A stretch of DNA of 64,000 bases from Keguizhuia sedimenti (GCA_030715135.1 JAUYVH010000002.1:558001-622000), one strand, 5' to 3'. Numbered from the stretch's first letter, positions 46,148 to 56,219 are shown. A program made the numbers and translations. The notes: a model not told the origin generated them from the letters alone.

Positions 46148-47746
46148 TTAAAACATTCTCGGTCCGGGAGGCCGTTGTCCTGTACTGCCGCTCGACGATT
46201 CCGCTTGTGGCTGAGCGATACCCACTATGACTTCCATGCCCTCTCCAATATCCGGCCCCATCACTTCGGTCATTCTGCCATCGCTTAGTCCAGTGCGTAT
46301 CTGCAGCTCCCTGGGCTTGCGATTTTCGTCGAGCACGTAAATGCGGCCCGGCGCACTGACCCCGCTGCGGCGCGATCCTTCCGCAAGAACGGAATCAAAT
46401 TCGGCTTCAAATTTTTTCTTTTGCTCGGGTGTCAGGATTTCATTGATCTGTTCACGCTGCTCCGCCCGGTTGCGTTCCATTATTTTCCGCCGTTCTTCCG
46501 GAGCTGCATCGCGCGCTGCCGCCCGCTTGTCACGCATTCCGGCAAAGATGGCATCCAGCTTGTCTTTTTGCTCAGAGGACAGCTGCAGTTCCTTTTCCAT
46601 ACGTTCGCGCAATGCCGCAACCTGGCCGCCTTGCTGTCCTCCCTCATTCTGCACCTCCTGCCGGGATGATGATTGACCGCCAGCTACAGCGGTTTGCGCA
46701 CCGGACGGCCGAAAGCGCAGTGCCGCATTCGGTACCTTCAATACATTTTCACGCTTGTCAGTGACGATACGCACATTGGCCGTCATGCCCGGCAGCAATT
46801 CCCTTGTGGGATTAGGCGCCGATACCTCAACCATGTAGGTCACGACGTTGGATACATTCTGCGCGGACTTGCGGATCTGCTTGACGCTTCCTTCGAAGCT
46901 GCGGCCCGGAAAAGCATCGACGGTAAACGTTGCATTTTGTCCGTTCCGGATGCGCCCGATTTCGGATTCGTCGATAGCCGTATCCACGCGCATGTCAGTG
47001 AGATTTTCCGCGATGATGAAGAGTTCCGGCGCCTGCAGGCTGGCGGCAACCGTCTGCCCCGCCTCCACGCTGCGCTTGATGACGATGCCGTTGACCGGTG
47101 CGCGGATTGCGGTGCGTTCCAGGTCGATCTTCGCCTGCGCCAGGGCCGCTTCGCGCTGCTTGATGGCTGCGGCGGCGCTTCGTGCGCTGGCTTCTGCCAC
47201 CTTCACCTGCGCATTGGCGGCGTTTACCTGTTCTGCGAGAGCGCCGTAGGTTGCCAGCACGGTATCGCGCTCCGCGCCGGAAATGAATCCCTTGTCCATC
47301 AACTGCTGCTTGCGCTCCAGATCGCGGCGCGCGTTGGCGGCATTGACCGCGACCTGCGCTGCCTGAGCGCGCTGCGCTGCCAGAGACGACTGTTGCATCA
47401 ACTCCTGCGCACGCGCCGCTTCCAGGTCGGCTTGCGCCTGCCTGACCTTGTATTCGAAGGTTTGTGGATCGATCCGCGCAATCAGTTGCCCCTGTTTTAC
47501 CTCACTGTTGAAATCAACCAGCACTTCCCGTAGTTGGCCCGAGACTTGGGAACCGACCTGCACCGATACGACCGGGCTCAGGGTGCCGGAAGCCGAAACA
47601 GCCGCCGTGATGGCGCCTTTTTCGATTTTTGCGGTTTTATATTCCGGCGCATCGTTTTTCTTTGACCATAGCTGCCAGCCTACGCCGCTTGCAAGGACCG
47701 CAATGGCAAGAGCAAGCACGATCCATCGTTTCTCTAGTTTCCGCAT
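46148..47746 (-). CDS. macA: MacA-like periplasmic adaptor with an inserted Spy/CpxP-like segment
   Basis: A 532-residue membrane-fusion protein, longer than E. coli MacA (about 370). An N-terminal anchor helix (about 8-28), lipoyl domain halves around a long coiled-coil hairpin (about 75-190, Ala/Gln rich), and beta-barrel and membrane-proximal domains. Between the beta-barrel (ends near VPNAALRF, 338) and the last domain ([10 protein letters not shown], about 468) there is a Gln/Glu/Arg-rich helical insert with two LTxxQ-like motifs, LSSEQKDKL near 389 and LTPEQKKKF near 438, as in Spy and CpxP. It connects the ABC pump to TolC. RBS is weak. Confidence 0.9.
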   Translation of the reverse strand: MRKLEKRWIVLALAIAVLASGVGWQLWSKKNDAPEYKTAKIEKGAITAAVSASGTLSPVVSVQVGSQVSGQLREVLVDFNSEVKQGQLIARIDPQTFEYKVRQAQADLEAARAQELMQQSSLAAQRAQAAQVAVNAANARRDLERKQQLMDKGFISGAERDTVLATYGALAEQVNAANAQVKVAEASARSAAAAIKQREAALAQAKIDLERTAIRAPVNGIVIKRSVEAGQTVAASLQAPELFIIAENLTDMRVDTAIDESEIGRIRNGQNATFTVDAFPGRSFEGSVKQIRKSAQNVSNVVTYMVEVSAPNPTRELLPGMTANVRIVTDKRENVLKVPNAALRFRPSGAQTAVAGGQSSSRQEVQNEGGQQGGQVAALRERMEKELQLSSEQKDKLDAIFAGMRDKRAAARDAAPEERRKIMERNRAEQREQINEILTPEQKKKFEAEFDSVLAEGSRRSGVSAPGRIYVLDENRKPRELQIRTGLSDGRMTEVMGPDIGEGMEVIVGIAQPQAESSSGSTGQRPPGPRMF

Positions 47747-48085
47747 ACCGGTCCGTACCCGTTGGCCAATTTGAATAAGTCCATGATTTTATAGGCAAGC
47801 AGGTGGAGAGTGCATTTGCTGTCTGCGCGAACGGGAATGGCATCCGCCACGGAACTGTTTTGTCGCGCGCCGACCGGCAGGATTTGCAGACCGGCGCCTG
47901 TTTATGGTCAATTTGCTATCGGACCGGAGGATTCTAGAGATAAACCACGGTCCAGCCTACGGGCTGGCGTCACTTGGCGTTGGATATAGGTCATGATCTT
48001 GCCTGTACACGCATTTCAAATGCCGTGAATGAGACTCCCTTTGCTAAAATGCCGGTTTTATTACTTTTCGTCCTCGAGCCACAAC
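47747..48085. other. Divergent intergenic region between macA and the pcm-like gene
   Basis: No gene seen. A TAAAAT at 48045-48050 could be a -10 for the pcm-like gene, but no matching -35 is evident. A run of partly repeated GC-rich words around 47870-47905 (GCCGACCGGC / GACCGGCGCC) can form an imperfect hairpin. Promoters for both divergent units should lie here. Confidence 0.4.
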
Positions 48086-48751
48086 ATGAATATCGAAAAA
48101 GCCCGCTTCAACATGATCGAACAGCAAATCCGCACCTGGAATGTGCTGGATCTGGATATATTGAATCTGCTGACGGTCGTCAAACGCGAGGCCTTCGTAC
48201 CGCCCGCTTATAAAAGCCTAGCCTTCATTGATACCGAGATTCCGCTGCCGGGTGGCGAGAACATGATGGCTCCCAAGTTCGAAGCACGCGTCCTGCAGGA
48301 AGCAGACGTCAAAAAGCACGAAAACGTACTCGAAATCGGCGCAGGTTCAGGCTACATGGCAGCGCTGCTCGCGCACAAGGCACGCCATGTCACGACCGTG
48401 GAAATCGACCCGACGCTGAAAGCAATGGCAGAAAATAACCTGGGTGATTACGGCATCAGCAATGTCACGGTTGAACTCGGCAACGGCGCCAACGGCTGGG
48501 CCGGTTCGGGAAGCAATGCCGCGCCTTACGACGTGATCGTCATTTCCGGCTCCCTGCCGGTATTGCCGGACGCCTTCCTCAAGCAGATCAAAGTCGGCGG
48601 CCGCATCCTAGCCATTATCGGCAAAGCCCCGATCATGTCAGTGGTAAAAGTGACCCGCAACTCTGAAACCGATTTCAAAACCGCAAAGCTGTGGGAAACC
48701 AATATCAAGCCATTGCGCGCATTCGAAGCGCCCAAGCGATTCAGCCTCTAA
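48086..48751 (+). CDS. pcm: Protein-L-isoaspartate O-methyltransferase-like protein
   Basis: About 221 residues of the PCMT family of SAM methyltransferases, which repair or tag damaged aspartyl residues. The SAM motif is VLEIGAGSGYMAALLAHKA (near residue 80), with the upstream FVPPAYKSLAFID element and the PYDVIVISGSLP block. The family's usual DG-ACKGEG-like end is missing, so the activity is less certain than for canonical Pcm. The start at 48086 (MNIEKARFNMIEQQIRTW) fits the family; the frame opens 19 codons earlier. First gene of a pcm-rhodanese-tolC run. Confidence 0.88.
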   Translation: MNIEKARFNMIEQQIRTWNVLDLDILNLLTVVKREAFVPPAYKSLAFIDTEIPLPGGENMMAPKFEARVLQEADVKKHENVLEIGAGSGYMAALLAHKARHVTTVEIDPTLKAMAENNLGDYGISNVTVELGNGANGWAGSGSNAAPYDVIVISGSLPVLPDAFLKQIKVGGRILAIIGKAPIMSVVKVTRNSETDFKTAKLWETNIKPLRAFEAPKRFSL

Positions 48752-48760
48752 GGAAGCGAC

Positions 48761-49084
48761 ATGCAACACGTCACCGCACCGCAACTGGCGGAATGGATGA
48801 AGGATGAATCGCGCGACAAGCCGGTACTGCTCGATGTGCGTGAACCGTGGGAATTCCAGACCTGCCATATTGACGGCGCGGTGTTGATGCCGATGCAGAC
48901 CGTGCCGGCGCGCCAGGAAGAACTGGATCCCGATACGCCCGTCGTGTGCATCTGCCATCACGGCATGCGCAGCATGCAGGTGGCCGCATTCCTGGAGCGC
49001 GCCGGCTTCACCCAGGTAACCAACCTGACCGGCGGCGTGCACGCGTGGGCACAGCAGGTCGATCCTTCGATGCCGACTTATTGA
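48761..49084 (+). CDS. Rhodanese-like sulfurtransferase domain protein
   Basis: A single rhodanese domain of 107 residues. VLLDVREPWEF is the N-terminal signature and the active-site loop is CICHHGMRS with the expected Cys and Arg. It begins 9 bp after the pcm-like gene, with AAGGAAGCGAC before the ATG. The same neighbours occur ahead of tolC in related genomes; substrate and partner are unknown. Confidence 0.92.
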   Translation: MQHVTAPQLAEWMKDESRDKPVLLDVREPWEFQTCHIDGAVLMPMQTVPARQEELDPDTPVVCICHHGMRSMQVAAFLERAGFTQVTNLTGGVHAWAQQVDPSMPTY

Positions 49085-49125
49085 TTGTTTTAGGTTGCTT
49101 TCGACTGAACCATCCCGGAGAATCC

Positions 49126-50868
49126 ATGCGTAAGTCTTTATTAGCCACCTTGGTGACTGCGGCGCTGCTGGCGCAGTCGGCCCATGCGCTGGACTTGCTG
49201 CAGGTGTACCGGGAGGCGCTGGCCAACGATCCCGTGTACGCCAGCGCCCGTTACACACTGCAGGCAGGCCAGGAAGCCGGCGTACAAGGTCGCGCCGGCC
49301 TGCTGCCGCAAATCGGGTTGGGCGGGACCTATACCCGTGCCGACGGCGAACGCGAAAGAGCAGGCGTCACCTCCTCTCTGGATTCAAGGACAAACAGTTA
49401 CCGGGCGTCTTTGACGCAGCCGCTTTTCCGCTGGGCAAACTGGCAGCAGTACCAGCAGGGCAAGCTCTCGGTCGCCGCCAGCGAAGCGGGATTTGCGCAG
49501 GCGCAGCAAGATCTGATCGTGCGCGTCTCGCAGGCTTACTTCGATGTGCTGGCCGCGCAGGATGCACTGGCCTCGGTACAGGCACAGAAGGCAGCCATCA
49601 CCGAACAACTGGCTTCGGCCAAGCGTAATTTCGAAGTCGGCACTGCGACAATTACCGATACCCATGAAGCGCAGGCCCGTTTTGATCTCGCAGTAGCGCA
49701 GGAATTCGCCGCACAAAGCGATCTCGACATCAAGCGCGCGGCACTCGAGCAGATCATCGGCAAGCCGGCAAACGACCTGGCCAGCCTGCGCCCCGGCGTA
49801 CAATTGACCGGGCCGCAGCCGGCGCAGCTCGAAACCTGGGTCGACAGTGCACAAAACCGCAACTATCGCGTGATCGGACAGGAATTCAACCGCGAGATCG
49901 CGCAGCGCGAAATCAGCCGCCTGCAAGCCGGGCATATGCCGACCGTGGACCTGGTTGCCAGCCGAGGCCATACCAAACAGCGCGGCAGCACGCTGAATAT
50001 TCCCGACGACACGACGTCCGATACCACGACGGTCGGCGTGGAATGGAACATTCCCTTGTTTTCCGGCTTTTCGGTGACAAGCCAGGTGAGAGAAGCCGTT
50101 GCTTTATCCGAAAGAGCGCGCGCCGACCTGGAAAACGCGCGGCGTACCGCGGCGCAGGAAGCACGCCAGGCATTTTTAGGCGTCAACAGCGGGCTCGCGC
50201 AGGTCCGGGCTTTGGAAGCGGCGCAAATCTCCAGCCAGTCGGCCCTGGAATCAAACCGGCTTGGCTATGAAGTCGGCGTGCGCATCAATATCGATGTTCT
50301 GAACGCTCAGCAACAGCTGTATGTCACGCGCAGGGACTTGTCCAAGGCGCGTTACGATACCCTGGTCAATAGTTTGCGCTTGAAATCCGCGGCGGGAACA
50401 TTGTCGGAAGAGGACTTAACGCAAGTCAACGCGTTGCTCGCTCCGCCATCAGTAATGCCGAACGACTTACGATCTGATTCAGGGAAGCCGCGTGCGCCTG
50501 TACAGGCGGCCGAAGCAACGCTTATCAATGCGGAAAAGCAGGTTCTGGATGTGTTGCATGCCTGGGCGGCCGCATGGAGCGCGCTAGATGCGCAAACCTA
50601 TCTTGGTTTTTACGGCAAGGATTTCAAAACGCCGCAGGGCCAGTCGCGTCGTGCCTGGGAAGCGCAGCGCAAGCGCATTCTTTCCGGCAGCCAGCGCATC
50701 ACCGTCAAAATCGACCAGCCTGCCGTAACAATAACCGGCGACACGGCAACAGCAAGGTTTCGCCAGATCTATTCGTCAGATAGTCACAATGAAACGAGCG
50801 ACAAGACGCTCCTGCTGAAAAAGCAGGACGGCAAATGGCGGATCATTGAAGAACACAGCGGCGGCTGA
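49126..50868 (+). CDS. tolC: TolC outer-membrane channel with an extra C-terminal NTF2-like domain
   Basis: About 580 residues. A signal peptide (1-21, ending AHA-L) precedes the TolC fold: two OEP repeats, with LLQVYREALANDPVYASAR, and SEAGFAQAQQDLIVRVSQAYFDVLAAQ, and a second half ending near 440. From about residue 465 there is an additional 115-residue segment, VLDVLHAWAAAWSALDAQTYLGFY through GKWRIIEEHSGG, typical of SnoaL/NTF2-like (DUF4440) domains, not found in E. coli TolC. The ATG at 49126 has GGAG seven bases upstream. It serves as exit duct for tripartite pumps such as the MacA-type system nearby. Confidence 0.93.
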   Translation: MRKSLLATLVTAALLAQSAHALDLLQVYREALANDPVYASARYTLQAGQEAGVQGRAGLLPQIGLGGTYTRADGERERAGVTSSLDSRTNSYRASLTQPLFRWANWQQYQQGKLSVAASEAGFAQAQQDLIVRVSQAYFDVLAAQDALASVQAQKAAITEQLASAKRNFEVGTATITDTHEAQARFDLAVAQEFAAQSDLDIKRAALEQIIGKPANDLASLRPGVQLTGPQPAQLETWVDSAQNRNYRVIGQEFNREIAQREISRLQAGHMPTVDLVASRGHTKQRGSTLNIPDDTTSDTTTVGVEWNIPLFSGFSVTSQVREAVALSERARADLENARRTAAQEARQAFLGVNSGLAQVRALEAAQISSQSALESNRLGYEVGVRINIDVLNAQQQLYVTRRDLSKARYDTLVNSLRLKSAAGTLSEEDLTQVNALLAPPSVMPNDLRSDSGKPRAPVQAAEATLINAEKQVLDVLHAWAAAWSALDAQTYLGFYGKDFKTPQGQSRRAWEAQRKRILSGSQRITVKIDQPAVTITGDTATARFRQIYSSDSHNETSDKTLLLKKQDGKWRIIEEHSGG

Positions 50869-50905
50869 GCACTGCCCGCATGGCACAAAGCCTTTCAGCC
50901 GGCCG

Positions 50906-51541
50906 TTATTTTTTCCTCAATGAGGGCGCGTTGCGAACCATATCCAGGCAGGCATCGACCAGGCGCTCGGCTTCCGCGGCAAGATCGAAACTCTCCGGAG
51001 CAAACAGCCAGTTGCTCAGGATGCCGCCTATCGTGGCATGCAGTGTAATCGCAGCAAGTGGAATATCGAGATCAGCAGGGAGCTGCCCTTTTGATTGTGC
51101 ATTCCTCAAGTCACGCTCGATGTTGCCCCGGCTCTCGGAATGGCATTGCTGGCGCCGCATCGAGATGGGATCGGCAACGTCAACAAATTCGCACTTGTGG
51201 AAGATGATGTCGCGCACCTTGCGCGAATGCGGGTCAATAGCTGTCTGCTGCAATACGAAAATGGCGGTACCGCGTACCTGACCGAGCGGATCGGATTCCC
51301 GCAGATCGGCATTGGCCTCGATCATGGCTTCCATTGGCAGGCGCACGCGCTGGCACATCGCCTCGAACAAATCGGTTTTGTTCTTGAAATGCCAATAAAT
51401 CGCCCCGCGCGTCACTTCCGCCGCTTCAGCCACATCGGCCAGGGACGTGCGCGCTACGCCTTTCGACTGAAACACATTTTCCGCGGCATCCAGAATCCGG
51501 GTCCGGGTTTCCTGTGCTTCTTCTTTAGTACATCTCACCAT
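50906..51541 (-). CDS. acrR: AcrR-like TetR-family repressor of the acrAB-oprM operon
   Basis: A 211-residue TetR-family regulator of the AcrR/TtgR type. The HTH is in ILDAAENVFQSKGVARTSLADVAEAAEVTRGAIYWHFKNKTDLFEAM, followed by a ligand-binding helical domain. It is divergent from acrA, and the shared region contains an operator nearly the same as that of E. coli AcrR. It should repress the pump genes and be released by pump substrates. No clear ribosome binding site precedes its ATG. Confidence 0.9.
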   Translation of the reverse strand: MVRCTKEEAQETRTRILDAAENVFQSKGVARTSLADVAEAAEVTRGAIYWHFKNKTDLFEAMCQRVRLPMEAMIEANADLRESDPLGQVRGTAIFVLQQTAIDPHSRKVRDIIFHKCEFVDVADPISMRRQQCHSESRGNIERDLRNAQSKGQLPADLDIPLAAITLHATIGGILSNWLFAPESFDLAAEAERLVDACLDMVRNAPSLRKK

Positions 51542-51628
51542 AATAAAATTGCCAAATAAGTAAATCGAACCGCAAATTCAAACGTCCGTCTATTTCGGAC
51601 ACGCAGGAATTCTATCATTAAATCCCGC

Positions 51629-51657
51629 TTACATACATCCATGAATGTATGTATAAT
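51629..51657 (+). promoter_or_regulatory. acrA promoter with embedded AcrR operator
   Basis: -35 TTACAT (51629-51634), 17-bp spacer, -10 TATAAT (51652-51657). A perfect palindrome with arms TACATACAT (51630-51638) and ATGTATGTA (51645-51653) and a 6-bp centre covers the whole promoter core. The arms are those of the 24-bp AcrR box at E. coli acrAB. A bound repressor would exclude RNA polymerase. Confidence 0.88.
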
Positions 51658-51786
51658 CGCTTGTTCCATTGCAATCGAAAATTCCCGCCGGCTTTCTACA
51701 TGCGCCTCCCGCGTTCTTTTTAAGCCCATGTATGAGCTAGAACGAATATTGCTAATAGCCGGCTTGTTTACTAATAAGAGAACTTT

Positions 51787-53037
51787 ATGAGATCGATCCG
51801 CTACTTCCTGTGCGCAGCAACCACCATTCCCCTGATCATTGCCTTGTCCGGATGCGGTGAAAAAAATGCAAATGCGCAAACGGCCGGCGGTAATCCGCCA
51901 CCTCCCGAAGTATCCGTCGTTACCATCTCCCCGCAGCGCGTCACGCTGACCACGGAACTCCCCGGCCGGCTGGAAGCCACGCGTGTCGCGCAGGTACGCG
52001 CCCGGGTGCCCGGCATTGTGCTCAAACGCGTGTACAAGGAAGGTAGCGATGTCAAAGCAGGAGACGTGCTGTTCCGTATCGATCCGGCGTCCTATCAGGC
52101 CGCGCTCAATAGCACTGAAGCCAGTGTCGCCAGAGCTGAAGCCAATCTTGCACAAGCGAACCTGAAGCTCAATCGTTACAAGCCTCTGGTTGAAACCAAT
52201 GCCATCAGCAAGCAAGAATTCGACGATGCCGTTGCCGCGCAAAAACAGGCCAGCGCCGATGTGCAAGCCGCGAAAGCTGCACGCGCAAACGCGCGCCTGA
52301 ATCTTGGTTATGCGACGGTCAACGCGCCGATTTCCGGCCGCATCGGCCGCGCACTGGTAACGGAAGGCGCGCTGGTCGGCCAGGGCGAAGCAACACCCCT
52401 GGCATTGATCCAGCAGCTGGATCCGATCTATGCCACCCTGACCCAGTCGACTGCCGAACTGCTGCGCCTGCAGCGTGCGATGGCCAACGGCCAATTGCAG
52501 CGCGTCGGCAATAATGAAGCCAAGGTTACGCTGGTCATGGAAGACGGCAGCGTGTACCCGCAATCAGGCAAGCTCTTGTTTTCCGATCTCAATGTCGACC
52601 AAAGCTCCGGGTCGGTGACCTTGCGTGCCGAATTCCCGAATCCTCAGCGCTTCTTGCTTCCCGGCATGTATGTACGTGCACGCCTTGAACAGGCAGTAAG
52701 CCAGAATGCGATTCTCGTGCCACAGCAGGCCGTACAGCGCGATCCGGCCGGCGCGGTCGTGATGGTGGTTGGCGCGGACAGCAAAGTCCGATCCCGACAG
52801 GTAAAAACTGCATCCGTGCAGGGCAATAACTGGGTCATCAGCGAAGGTCTCAAATCCGGTGAACAGGTGATCGTCGAAGGCCTGCAGAAAGTAAAACCCG
52901 GCGCACCGGTCAAGGCAGTGCCATGGAAACCTGCAGGATCGAACGACGCCGCCCCTGCGCAAGCCGCTGGCCAGCCGAATGCCGATTCGGCCAAAGCCGC
53001 TGCTCCGCAAAAAGAGCAGAACGCGAAAGCCAAATAA
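51787..53037 (+). CDS. acrA: AcrA/MexA-type periplasmic adaptor lipoprotein of an RND pump
   Basis: A 416-residue adaptor. The signal peptide ends in a lipobox (ALSGCGEKN, Cys about 23). Lipoyl, coiled-coil hairpin (about 100-175), beta-barrel and membrane-proximal domains follow the usual order, and the family blocks VRARVPGIVLKRVYKEGSDVK and GSVTLRAEFPNPQRFLLPGMYVRA are present. The tail is Ala/Lys-rich. It joins AcrB to the outer-membrane channel. First gene of the operon under the AcrR box, 130 bp downstream of the promoter. Confidence 0.97.
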   Translation: MRSIRYFLCAATTIPLIIALSGCGEKNANAQTAGGNPPPPEVSVVTISPQRVTLTTELPGRLEATRVAQVRARVPGIVLKRVYKEGSDVKAGDVLFRIDPASYQAALNSTEASVARAEANLAQANLKLNRYKPLVETNAISKQEFDDAVAAQKQASADVQAAKAARANARLNLGYATVNAPISGRIGRALVTEGALVGQGEATPLALIQQLDPIYATLTQSTAELLRLQRAMANGQLQRVGNNEAKVTLVMEDGSVYPQSGKLLFSDLNVDQSSGSVTLRAEFPNPQRFLLPGMYVRARLEQAVSQNAILVPQQAVQRDPAGAVVMVVGADSKVRSRQVKTASVQGNNWVISEGLKSGEQVIVEGLQKVKPGAPVKAVPWKPAGSNDAAPAQAAGQPNADSAKAAAPQKEQNAKAK

Positions 53038-53060
53038 GAGCCAAATAACGGAGCATCTAC

Positions 53061-56000
53061 ATGCCAAAGTTTTTTATCGATCGCCCGGTATTTGCCTGGG
53101 TTATCGCACTTTTCATCCTGCTGGCCGGCGCGCTGTCGATCATGCAGCTGCCGATCGCGCAATATCCGAACATCGCGCCGCCCGCCATCCAGGTTAACGC
53201 CACCTACCCGGGCGCGACTGCGCAGATCGTCGATGAAAGCGTCGTCAGCCTGATCGAACAGGAGATGAACGGTGCGGACGGCCTGCAGTATATGGAGTCG
53301 CAAGCGCAAGCCAATGGCACCGCGCAGATCACGGTGACATTCACGCCGGAGACCAATCCCGACCTGGCCGCCGTCGATGTGCAGAACCGCCTGAAGCGGG
53401 TTGAGGCGCGCTTGCCGCAGGCGGTCACGCAACAAGGCGTGACCGTCACCAAGTCGCGCAGCAATTTCCTGCTGTTTACTACTTTGTCCTCGACCGACGG
53501 CAGGCTTGATCCGATTGCGCTTGGCGACTATCTTTCGCGCAATGTATTGAATGAACTGCGCCGTGTCCCTGGCGTTGGTCAGGCGCAATTGTTCGGCACC
53601 GAGCGCGCGATGCGTATCTGGATCGACCCGTCCAAACTGATCGGTTTCAAGCTGACACCGGCCGATGTCACGGCTGCAATCCGGACACAGAATGCACAAG
53701 TCGCTTCCGGCGCCATCGGCGAACTGCCCAACACCAATGCACAACAGATCACGGCGCCGATCGTGGTGACCGGTCAGCTGACCACTCCGGAACAATTCGG
53801 CAATATCGTGCTGCGCGCCAACCCCGATGGATCGACCGTGCGCCTGCGCGACGTGGCTCGCATTGAAATTGGCGGCCAGGTGTATGGCACCTCGGCGCGC
53901 CTGAACGGCAATCCGACTGCCGCCATTGGCGTGCAGTTGTCGCCCACCGCCAACGCGCTGGAAACGGCGAAAGCGGTGCGGGCGCGCATGGACGAACTGT
54001 CGAAATATTTCCCGGCCGGCGTCAAATACGATATCCCTTACGACACTTCCCTCTTCATCGAGATCTCGATCGAGGAAGTGGTCAAGACGCTGCTGGAAGC
54101 AGTCGTGCTGGTGTTCCTGGTGATGTACTTGTTCCTGCAGAATTTCCGCTACACCATCATTCCGACCATCGTAGTGCCGGTCGCACTGATGGGAACCCTG
54201 GCCACCATGCTGCTGTTCGGGTTCTCTATCAACGTGCTGACCATGTTCGGCATGGTGCTTGCAATCGGTATTCTGGTCGACGATGCGATCGTGGTGGTGG
54301 AAAACGTCGAACGCATCATGAGCGAAGAAGGCTTGTCGCCGCGCGAAGCAACGCGCAAGGCGATGGGACAGATCACGGGCGCGATCATCGGCATCACCCT
54401 GGTGCTGGTTGCGGTGTTCCTGCCGATGGCGCTGTTCGGCGGCGCGGTGGGCGCAATCTACCGCCAGTTCTCCTTGTCCATGGTCGCTTCCATGCTGTTC
54501 TCGGCCCTGATGGCCTTGACCTTGACGCCGGCGCTCTGCGCCACGATCCTGAAGCCGGTCGAGGCAGGGCATCATCATGAAAAGCGCGGGTTCTTCGGCT
54601 GGTTCAATCGCATGTTCAACCGCACTACGACCAGCTACCAGACCACGATCGGCAAGATCCTCGGCAGGACCGGGCGTTACATGATTATCTTCGGCCTGAT
54701 CGTCGCCTGCGTCGCATTGCTCTATGCCCGCATGCCGTCTTCCTTCCTTCCAGAAGAAGACCAGGGTTACCTGATCACCAACGTGCAATTGCCGCCGGGC
54801 GCAAGCGTCAGCCGCACCTTCGAGGTCATCAAGCAAATCGAACAGTATTACCTGCAGCAGCCCGGCGTTGCCCGCACGGTGGCTGTTGCCGGCTTCAGCT
54901 TTTCGGGTAACGGCCAGAACGCGGCACTGGTATTCACTCCATTGAAAGACTGGAGCGAGCGCGGTGCCGATCAGTCCGCTACCGCGATTGCGGGCAAGGC
55001 ATTCGGCGCCTTTTCACAAATCAAGGATGCGATTGTATTCCCGCTGAATCCTCCGCCCATCCGCGAACTCGGCAATGCGACCGGCTTTACCATGCGCTTG
55101 CAAGACCGCGCCGGACTTGGCCACGATGCCTTGCTGGCCGCTCGTAACCAATTGCTCGGCATGGCCGCACAAAGCAAGGTGGTCGCCGGGGTCCGGCCGG
55201 AAGGACTGGAAGATACGCCGCAACTGCAGCTCAATATTGACCGTGACAAGGCCAATGCCCTGGGCATTGCCTTTGCCGATATCAACAGTGCGCTGTCGAC
55301 GACGCTGGGATCCTCATATGTGAACGACTTCCCGAATCAGGGACGTCAACAGCGCGTCATTGTCCAGGCCGACATCCCGCACCGCATGCAGCCGGAAGAT
55401 CTGATGCGCCTGCATGTGCGCAATGCCAATGGCGACATGGTGCCTTTCTCGGCATTCACCACCTCGGAATGGATCGTCGGCCCGGTACAGCTGTTCCGCT
55501 ATAACGGTTATCCGACCATGAAAATCACCGGCGGCGCAGCGCCCGGCCGCAGTACCGGTGAAGCAATGGCAGAAATGGAAAGTCTGGTCGCCAAGCTGCC
55601 GCAAGGCATCGGCCTTGAATGGACCGGCCAGTCGCTGGAAGAGAAAACTTCCGGCGCGCAGGCTCCTGCCCTGTTCCTACTGTCCCTGGTTGCCGTATTC
55701 CTGGTGCTGGCTGCCCTGTATGAAAGCACGACGATTCCGGTTGCCGTGCTGCTGGTGGTGCCGCTCGGTGTCTTAGGCGCCTTGCTCGGTGCGACCCTGC
55801 GCGATATGCCGAATGACGTGTATTTCAAGGTGGGGCTGATTGCGACCATCGGTCTCTCGGCCAAAAACGCGATCCTGATCATCGAATTCGCCAAGGACCT
55901 GCAGGCACAGGGCAAGGGTTTGATCGAGGCGACTCTGGAAGCAGTGCATTTGCGCTTCCGTCCGATTATCATGACGTCTCTTGCATTCATTCTGGGCGTA

Positions 56001-56219
56001 CTCCCGCTGGTGATTGCCAGCGGCGCCGGTTCGGCCAGCCAGCGTGCGATCGGTACCGGTGTGATGGGCGGCATGATTACCGCCACTGTGCTGGCAGTGT
56101 TTTTTGTGCCCGTGTTCTTTGTGGTGATTCGCGGGCTATTCAAGCCCAGTGAGCGCCAGAAGCGCTTTGACGCCACGCATTCACACCAACGCCCCACACC
56201 CGATGAGGAACCAGTATGA
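53061..56219 (+). CDS. acrB: AcrB/MexB-type RND multidrug efflux transporter
   Basis: A 1052-residue inner-membrane proton/drug antiporter of the HAE1 family. The N terminus MPKFFIDRPVFAWVIAL is typical; twelve hydrophobic helices and two large periplasmic loops are seen. The proton-relay Asp pair lies in the fourth helix (GILVDDAIVVVENVERIM). GGAG precedes the ATG. It overlaps oprM by 4 bp (ATGA). Substrates are expected to be hydrophobic drugs, detergents and solvents, as for close relatives. Confidence 0.98.
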   Translation: MPKFFIDRPVFAWVIALFILLAGALSIMQLPIAQYPNIAPPAIQVNATYPGATAQIVDESVVSLIEQEMNGADGLQYMESQAQANGTAQITVTFTPETNPDLAAVDVQNRLKRVEARLPQAVTQQGVTVTKSRSNFLLFTTLSSTDGRLDPIALGDYLSRNVLNELRRVPGVGQAQLFGTERAMRIWIDPSKLIGFKLTPADVTAAIRTQNAQVASGAIGELPNTNAQQITAPIVVTGQLTTPEQFGNIVLRANPDGSTVRLRDVARIEIGGQVYGTSARLNGNPTAAIGVQLSPTANALETAKAVRARMDELSKYFPAGVKYDIPYDTSLFIEISIEEVVKTLLEAVVLVFLVMYLFLQNFRYTIIPTIVVPVALMGTLATMLLFGFSINVLTMFGMVLAIGILVDDAIVVVENVERIMSEEGLSPREATRKAMGQITGAIIGITLVLVAVFLPMALFGGAVGAIYRQFSLSMVASMLFSALMALTLTPALCATILKPVEAGHHHEKRGFFGWFNRMFNRTTTSYQTTIGKILGRTGRYMIIFGLIVACVALLYARMPSSFLPEEDQGYLITNVQLPPGASVSRTFEVIKQIEQYYLQQPGVARTVAVAGFSFSGNGQNAALVFTPLKDWSERGADQSATAIAGKAFGAFSQIKDAIVFPLNPPPIRELGNATGFTMRLQDRAGLGHDALLAARNQLLGMAAQSKVVAGVRPEGLEDTPQLQLNIDRDKANALGIAFADINSALSTTLGSSYVNDFPNQGRQQRVIVQADIPHRMQPEDLMRLHVRNANGDMVPFSAFTTSEWIVGPVQLFRYNGYPTMKITGGAAPGRSTGEAMAEMESLVAKLPQGIGLEWTGQSLEEKTSGAQAPALFLLSLVAVFLVLAALYESTTIPVAVLLVVPLGVLGALLGATLRDMPNDVYFKVGLIATIGLSAKNAILIIEFAKDLQAQGKGLIEATLEAVHLRFRPIIMTSLAFILGVLPLVIASGAGSASQRAIGTGVMGGMITATVLAVFFVPVFFVVIRGLFKPSERQKRFDATHSHQRPTPDEEPV

